6,165 bases of DNA from Thermoplasmata archaeon (GTDB taxonomy: Archaea > Thermoplasmatota > Thermoplasmata > Thermoplasmatales > Thermoplasmataceae), in NCBI GenBank assembly GCA_021850745.1, contig JAJZKX010000120.1:1-6165 (forward strand), in the 5' to 3' direction. Positions 1 to 6,165 of this stretch are shown piece by piece. The position numbers were made by a program, and so were the translations under genes. The notes beneath the pieces were generated by a model that had not been told where the DNA came from, did no database searches, and saw only the letters and a list, made by a program, of their open reading frames with translations. The first letter of the stretch is position 1. Each line of letters opens with the position of its first letter.

Positions 1-1859
1 CTGATTTCAGGCAGGGCACCCTTTACAGATCATATGAAATATTTGGAGCCCACATGATAAGATACCCGCAATGCACCGGCATCAGGTTTGTCGTTTGGGC
101 ACCAAATGCTGTTGCGGTCTCTGTAATTGGAAACTTCAACCACTGGATCCCCGGGTTTCATCCGATGATAAATGTTAATGATTCTGGAATATGGGAACTC
201 TTTATACCGGATATTCAAGATGAAACTTACAAATTTGCAATTAGAACCGGAGTTGGAACAATTATAAAAAAAACGGATCCCTATGCATTTTACGCCGAGC
301 TGAGGCCAGACACCGCTTCACGCTCATTCCTGCCAAAACATGAATGGCACGATAAGGGATGGATGGAAAAACGCACTTTCACGGATCATCAAAAGAAAAA
401 TATGTCAATCTATGAAATGCATCCCGGCTCATGGATGAGGAGAAAAGGCGGTGCATTCCTCAACTACAGGGATATTGCAGAACCTTTGTGCAGTTATGTG
501 AAGGATATGGGATTCACACATGTTGAACTGCTTCCAGTAATGGAACACCCCCTTGACGAATCATGGGGATACCAGGTTGTGAATTATTTTGCCCCAACAT
601 CAAGATTCGGCAATCCAGATGATTTCAGGTATCTTGTAGACTGCCTCCACTATGCAGGGATAGGAGTCATACTCGACTGGGTTCCCGCCCATTTTCCGCA
701 GGATCAGCACGGCCTCTCACTCTTCGACGGCACGCCCTTATTCGAGTATGGCGATCCAAGGAAAGGCCTTCATCCGGACTGGGGAACAAAGATATTTGAT
801 TACAGCAAGGGAGAGGTCATTAGTTTTCTCATATCAAACTGCATCTACTGGCTGGAACAATTCCACGCAGATGGCATTAGGATTGATGCGGTTTCATCTA
901 TGCTTTACCTTGATTATTCAAGAGGTCCCGGAAACTGGGTTCCGAACGTGAATGGGGGAAGGGAAAACCTGGAGGCAATAGAATTATTTAAACGTCTGAA
1001 CGACACCGTGCATAAGAGGTTCCCCGGAGCCATAATGATTGCCGAGGAATCCACGGCATGGCCCGGTGTTACCACAGATATATCATCAGGCGGGCTTGGA
1101 TTTGATTACAAGTGGAATATGGGATGGATGCATGACACTCTTGAATTCTTTTCATCTGATCCCATTAACAGGAAACACAATATGAACCGGTTAACATTCA
1201 GCCTGTGGTATGCATTTTCCGAGAGGTTTATCCTCCCGTTTTCCCATGATGAGGTTGTCCACGGGAAGGGATCGCTGCTTGGCAAGATGCCTGGAGACAT
1301 GGAATCAAGGAATTCCAATCTGAGGCTCTTGATATCATACATGTTTTCATTTCCGGGGAAGAAACTTCTCTTCATGGGTGCCGAATTGGGAAGAATGACA
1401 GAGTGGGATTTCAACTCCTCACTGATCAAAATGGCAAGGATTCCTCATGAAACGCCTCTCCAATACCTCATAAAATCGTTGAACGGCATCTATTCAACAT
1501 TCCGCCTTGGTGAAACTGACTTCTCCCAAAAGGCATTCCAGTGGATAGATTTCAACGACACCGCCAATACGGTCATATCATTTATCAGGAGAAATGATGA
1601 TGCGGAATCGATGCTGGTTTTTGTATTCAATTTCACGCCTGTCCCAAGAGAAGGATACAGGATAGGCATCCCGGAGAAAGGCAGGTATCGATCTGTATTC
1701 AATTCGGATTCGCAAGCCTTTGGAGGAAAGGGTTATCCGGAGAGGAAAGTGGCTGTTTCAGGGGAAACTGAGATGCATGGTTTCCCATGGTCACTTGAAC
1801 TGGATCTTCCGCCACTGTCATGCTTAATTTATATGAAAGAAAAGGAGGAGATGAAATGA
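1..1859 (+). CDS. glgB: 1,4-alpha-glucan branching enzyme GlgB (GH13), 5'-partial
   Basis: Transfers segments of alpha-1,4-glucan to form alpha-1,6 branches in cytosolic glycogen-like polymer. The reading frame is open to the left edge (first full codon at 3), and the residues before the ATG at 54 (DFRQGTLYRSYEIFGAH) match the start of the GlgB family, so 54 is internal and the true start lies outside the window. In order: a CBM48-type beta-sandwich at about 80-345 (FVVWAPNA, GNFNHW), the GH13 barrel from about 400 (YEMHPGSW), region I LDWVPAHF near 684, nucleophile Asp in RIDAVSSM (885-887), acid/base Glu in AEESTAWPG (1044-1046), third Asp in SHDEVVHGK (1248-1250), then a C-terminal beta domain (NFTPVPRE near 1635). 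About 618 residues are visible. The region after the third Asp is somewhat divergent (FMGAELGR rather than the usual FMGGEFGQ). The gene overlaps glgE by 4 bases. GH13 GlgB is the bacterial type; many archaea use GH57 branching enzymes instead. Confidence 0.95.
   Translation, partial: DFRQGTLYRSYEIFGAHMIRYPQCTGIRFVVWAPNAVAVSVIGNFNHWIPGFHPMINVNDSGIWELFIPDIQDETYKFAIRTGVGTIIKKTDPYAFYAELRPDTASRSFLPKHEWHDKGWMEKRTFTDHQKKNMSIYEMHPGSWMRRKGGAFLNYRDIAEPLCSYVKDMGFTHVELLPVMEHPLDESWGYQVVNYFAPTSRFGNPDDFRYLVDCLHYAGIGVILDWVPAHFPQDQHGLSLFDGTPLFEYGDPRKGLHPDWGTKIFDYSKGEVISFLISNCIYWLEQFHADGIRIDAVSSMLYLDYSRGPGNWVPNVNGGRENLEAIELFKRLNDTVHKRFPGAIMIAEESTAWPGVTTDISSGGLGFDYKWNMGWMHDTLEFFSSDPINRKHNMNRLTFSLWYAFSERFILPFSHDEVVHGKGSLLGKMPGDMESRNSNLRLLISYMFSFPGKKLLFMGAELGRMTEWDFNSSLIKMARIPHETPLQYLIKSLNGIYSTFRLGETDFSQKAFQWIDFNDTANTVISFIRRNDDAESMLVFVFNFTPVPREGYRIGIPEKGRYRSVFNSDSQAFGGKGYPERKVAVSGETEMHGFPWSLELDLPPLSCLIYMKEKEEMK
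1844..1848 (+). promoter_or_regulatory. Ribosome binding site of glgE
   Basis: GGAGG, set in the run AAAGGAGGAGATGA, lies 7 bases before the ATG at 1856 and inside the last codons of glgB. It decides the glgE start in favour of 1856 over the in-frame ATG at 1820. The ATG at 1851 is in the glgB frame and reads only Met-Lys-stop, so it is not a start. Confidence 0.8.
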
Positions 1860-3787
1860 GGAAAGACGATTTTTCAGGGGAAATAATAATCGACAGGATC
1901 TGGCCAAGCGTGGATCACGGTGCAATTCCCGCAAGGGGGCAGCACAATTTCCAGCAGGAAATCAGGTGCAGGATATTTTCCCATGGAACCGACATGATAC
2001 GCGGCCAGCTGAACTACCTTGAACCGGGTTCCGGGAGGTGGAAGAAGATCCAGATGAAGCGGGGAGAAAACGATTTTTACAGTGTCTTCATTAAATTAGG
2101 CTATGAGGGGACGTACCGGTTCTACATTGAGGCATGGTTTGACGATATCGCCACATGGTTCAGGAACCTGGAAAAGTGGAAAGATTCCGGTGAGGACATC
2201 TCACAGGATATTGAGGCAGGCATTGCCCTTTTCAAAGAGATAAGAAAGAATGCCACAGAGCGTGATGCAGGGAAGATAGATGCCGTTATGGCCGAATTGA
2301 AGGAAAAAAGGGACTTTCAGAAGAACCAAATGGATGCAATCGGCAATCTCATATTGAAATATCAGGACAGGCGTTCAAGAATCAGGAGTGAAAAATACGA
2401 GATCAATTCCCTCGGCCGGAAAGCGTATTTTGGCTCATGGTACGAAATGTTTCCCCGTTCCCAATCATCCGTTCCTGGAAAAACTGGGGCATTCAGGGAC
2501 TGCATAAAGCGGCTTCCTGACATAAAGGAAATGGGATTCGACGTGATCTATTTCCCGCCGATTCATCCAATAGGCAAGACAAACAGGAGGGGAAAAAACG
2601 GGGCGATGCCAGCTTCACAGGGAGACACAGGCAGCCCATGGGCCATCGGCAACATCCATGGAGGGCACAAGGCAATCAATCCTGATCTTGGAACCATGGA
2701 AGATTTCAGGAAACTTGTCAGCGCAGCATCAAAAGAGGGCATCTCCATTGCGCTTGACATTGCGCTTCAATGCTCTCCTGATCATCCATATGTCAGGGAA
2801 CATCCGGAATGGTTCTACCGGAGGCCGGATGGGTCGATCAGGTACGCGGAGAATCCTCCCAAGAAATACTTTGACATATATCCGCTGAATTTCCGGTGTG
2901 AAAACTGGAAGGAGCTGTGGGACGAAATCATGGGCATCTTTGAATTCTGGATAGGCGCAGGAATAAGGATCTTCAGGGTGGATAACCCACACACAAAGCC
3001 GCTCAACTTCTGGAAATGGCTCATCAGCAGCATAAATTCAAGATATCCGGATGTGGTATTCCTCAGTGAGGCTTTCACGAAGCCATCTGTCATGTATCAG
3101 TTGTCTAAATTTGGATTCCAGCAGTCCTATACTTATTTCACATGGAAGAACTATGACTATGAGATCAGGGATTATTTCACAGAACTCAACAGCCCACAGG
3201 TCAGTGCATTCTTCCAGCCAATGCTTTTCACCAACACGCCTGATATCCTGCCCTTCACCCTGCAGAACGGTGGAAGGGCTGCGTTCATATTGCGTGCAGT
3301 TCTTGCAGCAACACTTTCCCCCTTATGGGGAATCTACAGCGGATTCGAGCTATGTGAAAACACGGCAATACCGGGCACGGAGGAGTACCTTGATTCCGAA
3401 AAATTCCAGCTGAGGCAGAGAGACTGGAGAGGTCCCGGGAATATCAGGGAGATCATTTGGAAACTCAACGGGATAAGGGAAAAGGTGTTGAATTTCCAGA
3501 AGCATGGCAACGTGAAATTCATCAACACCGGCAACCATAATATCCTTGCATATGTCCGAACTCTCAGGGATTCCGCATCGATCCTGATAATCGTGAACAT
3601 AAACCCATTCGAGATCCATTCATCAAGCGTTTCAACGCCAGAAGACTGGCTTGATGATGACAGGAAGGAATTTCCCGTAAGAGATCTGGTGACAGGAGAA
3701 TCGATGGTATGGAGCAAAGGCAATAACATGGTAAAGCTTGTACCAGAATACAGATGTGCAATGATACTGTCAAAGGTGGATAAGTGA
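1856..3787 (+). CDS. glgE: Alpha-1,4-glucan:maltose-1-phosphate maltosyltransferase GlgE (GH13_3)
   Basis: Transfers maltosyl units from alpha-maltose-1-phosphate to the non-reducing end of alpha-1,4-glucan, releasing phosphate; cytosolic, and a homodimer in characterised members. The product has 643 residues, slightly shorter than the roughly 660-700 of actinobacterial enzymes. Start ATG 1856 is chosen because GGAGG lies 7 bases upstream and it forms an ATGA overlap with the glgB stop; an in-frame ATG at 1820 would add 12 residues but sits before that site. Visible in order: N-terminal beta domain (RIWPSVDHG, about 14-22), helical stretch about 125-180, barrel from FGSWYEMFPRS (about 192), GSPWAIG (259-265), region I LDIALQCSPDH with D301, AENPPKKYFDIYPLNF, nucleophile D376 in FRVDNPHTKP, acid/base E405 in LSEAFTKP, D463 in NTPDIL, and a C-terminal beta domain from about 560. 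The spacing of the three acidic residues (29, 58) is close to that of Streptomyces GlgE. GlgE motifs such as AENPPKKY and DNPHTKP separate it from ordinary amylases. Confidence 0.97.
   Translation: MRKDDFSGEIIIDRIWPSVDHGAIPARGQHNFQQEIRCRIFSHGTDMIRGQLNYLEPGSGRWKKIQMKRGENDFYSVFIKLGYEGTYRFYIEAWFDDIATWFRNLEKWKDSGEDISQDIEAGIALFKEIRKNATERDAGKIDAVMAELKEKRDFQKNQMDAIGNLILKYQDRRSRIRSEKYEINSLGRKAYFGSWYEMFPRSQSSVPGKTGAFRDCIKRLPDIKEMGFDVIYFPPIHPIGKTNRRGKNGAMPASQGDTGSPWAIGNIHGGHKAINPDLGTMEDFRKLVSAASKEGISIALDIALQCSPDHPYVREHPEWFYRRPDGSIRYAENPPKKYFDIYPLNFRCENWKELWDEIMGIFEFWIGAGIRIFRVDNPHTKPLNFWKWLISSINSRYPDVVFLSEAFTKPSVMYQLSKFGFQQSYTYFTWKNYDYEIRDYFTELNSPQVSAFFQPMLFTNTPDILPFTLQNGGRAAFILRAVLAATLSPLWGIYSGFELCENTAIPGTEEYLDSEKFQLRQRDWRGPGNIREIIWKLNGIREKVLNFQKHGNVKFINTGNHNILAYVRTLRDSASILIIVNINPFEIHSSSVSTPEDWLDDDRKEFPVRDLVTGESMVWSKGNNMVKLVPEYRCAMILSKVDK
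3774..3778 (+). promoter_or_regulatory. Ribosome binding site of treS
   Basis: AGGTG, complementary to the CACCU of the 16S rRNA 3' end, lies 5 bases before the GTG start at 3784 and inside the glgE tail. It supports GTG as the true treS start, since there is no ATG nearby in the frame. The motif is weaker than the GGAGG of its neighbours, so treS may depend more on re-initiation by ribosomes finishing glgE. Confidence 0.65.
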
Positions 3788-5436
3788 TTAGCGAAGAAGA
3801 AAAGCTGTGGTACCGGGATGCGGCATTTTATGAGGTTCCCGTGAGAAGTTTCTTTGATTCGAACAGAGATGGCATCGGCGACTTCAGGGGATTGACCACG
3901 AAGCTGGATTATATAAAGAGCATAGGGATGGACTGCATATGGCTTCTCCCGTTCTATAGATCACCGCTGAAGGACGATGGCTATGACATAAGTGATTATT
4001 ATTCGATTCTTCCCGAATATGGCACCATTGAGGATTTTGAGAAGTTAGTGGAGGAGGCGCATAACCGTGGAATAAAGGTCATTGCCGATCTCGTCATAAA
4101 TCACGTGTCGGATCAGCACAAATGGTTCGTGGAAGCCAGATCCGGAAAAAACAGCGCAAAAAGGGATTGGTTTGTATGGTCTGATACCCCGGACAAGTTC
4201 AGGGAAGCCAGAATAATATTCGTTGACACAGAAACATCGAACTGGGCATGGGACCAGATTTCAGGGCAATATTACTTCCACAGATTCTACAGCCACCAGC
4301 CGGATCTCAACTATGACAACCCGGAGGTCAGGGAAGAGATGAAGCGCGTAATCAGGTTCTGGCTTGATAAGGGGTTGGACGGTTTCAGGTGCGATGCAGT
4401 GCCATACCTGTTCAAGAGGGAGGGGACAAACTGCGAGAACCTTCCGGAAACCCACAGGTATTTCAAGGAGATCCGGGCGATGATAGACAGGGAATACCCA
4501 GGACGCATCCTGCTGGCTGAGGCCAACCAGTGGCCCAAGAGTGCCAAGGAATATTTTGGGAACCAGGACGAATTTCACATGAATTTTAATTTCCCGCTGA
4601 TGCCAAGAATATTCATTTCACTTGCGAAGGAGGACTCATTCCCGATTGAAAACATAATCAAGGAGACCCTTCCCATACCGGAAAAATGTGACTGGGGAGT
4701 ATTCCTGAGAAACCATGATGAACTGACACTGGAGATGGTCACAGACGAGGAACGGGACCTGATGTTCAACGAATACGCAAAGGTACCGAAGATGAGGCTC
4801 AACATGGGAATCCGCAGAAGGCTGGCACCGCTTGTCGACAACGACCGGTATATCCTGGAACTGCTCCATGCCCTGATAATGAGCGTTCCGGGTTCGCCAA
4901 TATTCTACTACGGTGACGAAATCAATATGGGAGACAACATCTACCTTGGGGACAGGAATGGCGTCAGAACGCCAATGCAATGGAGCTTCGACAGGAATTC
5001 CGGATTTTCCATGGCAGATTCCGACCAGCTCTTTTCACCAATAATTACCAATCCAAATTACCACTATGAGAGCAATAATGTGGAATCGATGTCACGGCTC
5101 AACACATCCTTCCTTAACTGGTTCAGGAGGATGATTGTTGTGAGAAAGCAGAATTCGAAGGTTCTCGGCAGGGGGACGATCAGGTTCATCGCCAATGACC
5201 AGAAGCAGATCCTGGCTTTCATAAGGGAATATGGCGAAGAGAAGATACTCTGCGTTTACAACCTTTCAAGGAATCCTTCATATGTCGAATTGCACATTCC
5301 GGAATACAATGGATGGCACCTTAGGGAAGCGATCAGTTCCGTAAGGTTTCCCGACATCGGGAAACTTCCCTATTTCTTCACTCTCCCTAGGCATTCATTT
5401 TTCTGGCTGATAATGGAGGCTCCCAATGGAAACTGA
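3784..5436 (+). CDS. treS: Trehalose synthase / maltose alpha-D-glucosyltransferase TreS (GH13_16)
   Basis: Reversibly isomerises maltose and trehalose by an intramolecular double displacement; in GlgE-pathway organisms it supplies maltose from trehalose for phosphorylation. The product has 550 residues with a GTG start that overlaps the glgE stop (GTGA) and follows an AGGTG motif by 5 bases. Motifs: WYRDAAFYEVPVRSFFDSN at the N-terminus, DGYDISDYY, region I ADLVINHVSDQH (D102, H107), WSDTPDK, the TreS-typical ETSNW and RFYSHQPDLN, nucleophile D204 in FRCDAVPYL, REGTNCENLPETH, acid/base E246 in LAEANQWP, D312 in LRNHDELTLEMVTDEERD, YYGDEINMGDNIYLGDRNGVRTPMQW split across about 379-401, and a C-terminal beta domain. 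It is a stand-alone enzyme: it stops after the beta domain, and the maltokinase follows as a separate gene instead of a fused C-terminal domain. A TreS from the thermoacidophilic archaeon Picrophilus torridus has been characterised, as I recall, so an archaeal TreS would not be unprecedented. Confidence 0.97.
   Translation: MISEEEKLWYRDAAFYEVPVRSFFDSNRDGIGDFRGLTTKLDYIKSIGMDCIWLLPFYRSPLKDDGYDISDYYSILPEYGTIEDFEKLVEEAHNRGIKVIADLVINHVSDQHKWFVEARSGKNSAKRDWFVWSDTPDKFREARIIFVDTETSNWAWDQISGQYYFHRFYSHQPDLNYDNPEVREEMKRVIRFWLDKGLDGFRCDAVPYLFKREGTNCENLPETHRYFKEIRAMIDREYPGRILLAEANQWPKSAKEYFGNQDEFHMNFNFPLMPRIFISLAKEDSFPIENIIKETLPIPEKCDWGVFLRNHDELTLEMVTDEERDLMFNEYAKVPKMRLNMGIRRRLAPLVDNDRYILELLHALIMSVPGSPIFYYGDEINMGDNIYLGDRNGVRTPMQWSFDRNSGFSMADSDQLFSPIITNPNYHYESNNVESMSRLNTSFLNWFRRMIVVRKQNSKVLGRGTIRFIANDQKQILAFIREYGEEKILCVYNLSRNPSYVELHIPEYNGWHLREAISSVRFPDIGKLPYFFTLPRHSFFWLIMEAPNGN
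5344..5367 (+). repeat. Inverted repeat / potential RNA hairpin within the end of treS
   Basis: GTTTCCCGA (5346-5354) and TCGGGAAAC (5357-5365) are exact reverse complements separated by CA. With a realistic 4-base loop (ACAT) this gives 8 Watson-Crick pairs, extended outward by a G-U pair (5345/5366) and an A-U pair (5344/5367). It lies inside treS codons, roughly 60 bases before the mak start, and has no U-tract after it, so it is not a classical terminator. It may be chance or an mRNA structure; function is unknown. Confidence 0.5.
5415..5419 (+). promoter_or_regulatory. Ribosome binding site of mak
   Basis: GGAGG lies 6 bases before the ATG at 5426 and inside the treS tail. It fixes the mak start although that start falls 11 bases before the treS stop codon. 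Confidence 0.8.
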
Positions 5437-6165
5437 TGGCGGAAAGATCGACCTTCTGGATGAAGAGAACAATCAGTTCGTGACAGGGATCATAGAGTCA
5501 ATCAAGGCAAAGCGATGGTACCCATTCAAGTCAGAGAGCGACCTGCAATTCACCGTTCTGGATTCCATCCCTGCGGTGGCGGAAAGGAATAAGCCCTTCA
5601 TGCTGCTGCTCAAGCCCAACAGGATTGGCGATCTGATCCTGTCTGCAGCACCGGTCATCACATGGGATGATGGTTCACAGGAAAGGGAAATCATCAGGAT
5701 AACTGATTCAATAGAAACAGGGAGTTTCCTTCAATTTATTGAGGATATAGTGAAAAACAGGAATGCTGAGGGAAGACATGGTAAACTGGGTCTTGAAGGT
5801 GAATTTATTGCGGAATTCGTCAGTCATTCCAACGTCAGCACTTCCCTGACTCCACTGAATATTGAGCAGTCAAACAGTTCATTTGTAATTGGTGATCAGC
5901 TCATCTGCAAGTTCATGAGGAGGGTGGAACCTGGGGAGAATCCTGACATAACGATTCCGCACAAACTTTACATGGAGACGCAGTTCAGGAATACGCCGAG
6001 GCCAATAGGGCAGCTCGTTTACCGTGATAGGCAGCCTTTCACGCTCATGTCGATCCATTCATTTATCAGGAATCAGGGAGATTACTGGAAGCACTTCACA
6101 GGAGAAGCTGCGTCAATGGCTGAAAGAGAAAAACCAGGAAGTGCAGCAGGCGGGAAAGAATATAA
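5426..6165 (+). CDS. mak: Maltokinase Mak (Pep2-like), N-terminal part, 3'-partial
   Basis: Phosphorylates maltose at C1 with ATP to give maltose-1-phosphate, the donor for GlgE. The open frame begins at ATG 5426, 11 bases before the treS stop, with GGAGG 6 bases upstream, and runs without a stop to the right edge, giving 246 complete residues. Visible: an N-terminal cap subdomain with the KRWYPFKS segment (29-36; compare RWF..K in the family) and a beta-rich region to about residue 140, then the diagnostic EQSNSSFVIGDQLICKFMRR (147-166) followed by VEPGENPDI (167-175). In family members this is the start of the kinase N-lobe, with the likely ATP-contacting lysine K162. The catalytic loop and metal-binding residues of the aminoglycoside-phosphotransferase-like fold lie beyond the window, so completeness and activity cannot be judged. 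It is separate from TreS, not fused. Arginine codons are 13 AGG/AGA of 15, like the neighbours, so it shares their origin or has ameliorated with them. Confidence 0.93.
   Translation, partial: METDGGKIDLLDEENNQFVTGIIESIKAKRWYPFKSESDLQFTVLDSIPAVAERNKPFMLLLKPNRIGDLILSAAPVITWDDGSQEREIIRITDSIETGSFLQFIEDIVKNRNAEGRHGKLGLEGEFIAEFVSHSNVSTSLTPLNIEQSNSSFVIGDQLICKFMRRVEPGENPDITIPHKLYMETQFRNTPRPIGQLVYRDRQPFTLMSIHSFIRNQGDYWKHFTGEAASMAEREKPGSAAGGKEY

Noticed and set aside
54..56. ATG at 54 as the glgB start
   Set aside because: Coding with GlgB-like residues continues upstream in frame to the left edge, and no good binding site is correctly spaced before it.
266..273. Run of eight A residues in glgB as a possible slippage or frameshift site
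   Set aside because: The frame reads through normally (ATA AAA AAA ACG), conserved GlgB sequence continues on both sides, and there is no alternative-frame product or stimulatory structure.
1106..1429. Minus-strand open frame of about 107 codons
   Set aside because: It lies fully inside glgB over conserved catalytic sequence, shows no recognisable motif and has no operon context; it is a shadow frame.
2634..2643. Perfect palindrome GCCCATGGGC in glgE
   Set aside because: No loop and no flanking symmetry; it encodes the conserved SPWA motif of GlgE, so chance and protein constraint explain it.
3334..3729. Minus-strand open frame of about 131 codons opposite the glgE C-terminus
   Set aside because: The longest antisense frame, but it overlaps well-conserved GlgE codons, has no family resemblance and no clear binding site.
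5344..5367. Hairpin in treS read as an intrinsic terminator
   Set aside because: No following T-tract, it lies inside coding sequence, and mak continues directly after treS with an overlapping start.
5473..5694. Minus-strand open frame of 73 codons near the right end
   Set aside because: It overlaps the plus-strand maltokinase frame, which has strong family motifs and a good start; the antisense frame has none.

Overview
The window is one tightly packed, single-strand block of four genes that together make a complete GlgE-type alpha-glucan pathway: glgB (branching enzyme, cut off at the left edge), glgE (maltose-1-phosphate maltosyltransferase), treS (trehalose synthase / maltose isomerase) and mak (maltokinase, cut off at the right edge). 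TreS interconverts trehalose and maltose, Mak phosphorylates maltose with ATP to maltose-1-phosphate, GlgE transfers the maltosyl unit onto a growing alpha-1,4-glucan and releases phosphate, and GlgB adds the alpha-1,6 branches. In three of the four proteins the full set of GH13 catalytic residues is visible. In Mak only the N-terminal cap region and the ATP-lobe lysine motif are inside the window.

Layout, all on the + strand: glgB 1-1859 (open at the left, since coding sequence runs to the edge), glgE 1856-3787, treS 3784-5436, mak 5426-6165 (open at the right). There is no intergenic DNA. The genes overlap by 4, 4 and 11 bases (an ATGA, a GTGA and a longer overlap). Each internal gene has a Shine-Dalgarno-like motif inside the tail of the gene before it. 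This is the signature of one polycistronic, translationally coupled operon. No promoter, terminator, RNA gene, mobile element or CRISPR array can be seen. The only notable non-coding-type signal is a near-perfect hairpin at 5344-5367 inside the end of treS.

Organism: arginine is written almost entirely with AGG/AGA (13 of 15 in the visible part of mak), ATA is a common isoleucine codon, base composition is moderate, and start sites use strong GGAGG/AGGTG motifs. Together these fit an archaeon of the Thermoplasmata type better than the Actinobacteria in which the GlgE pathway is best known. This is an inference from composition only, and a thermophilic bacterium with similar codon bias is not excluded. 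If it is an archaeon, a bacterial-type GH13 branching enzyme next to GlgE, TreS and Mak would suggest that the whole pathway was acquired as a unit.
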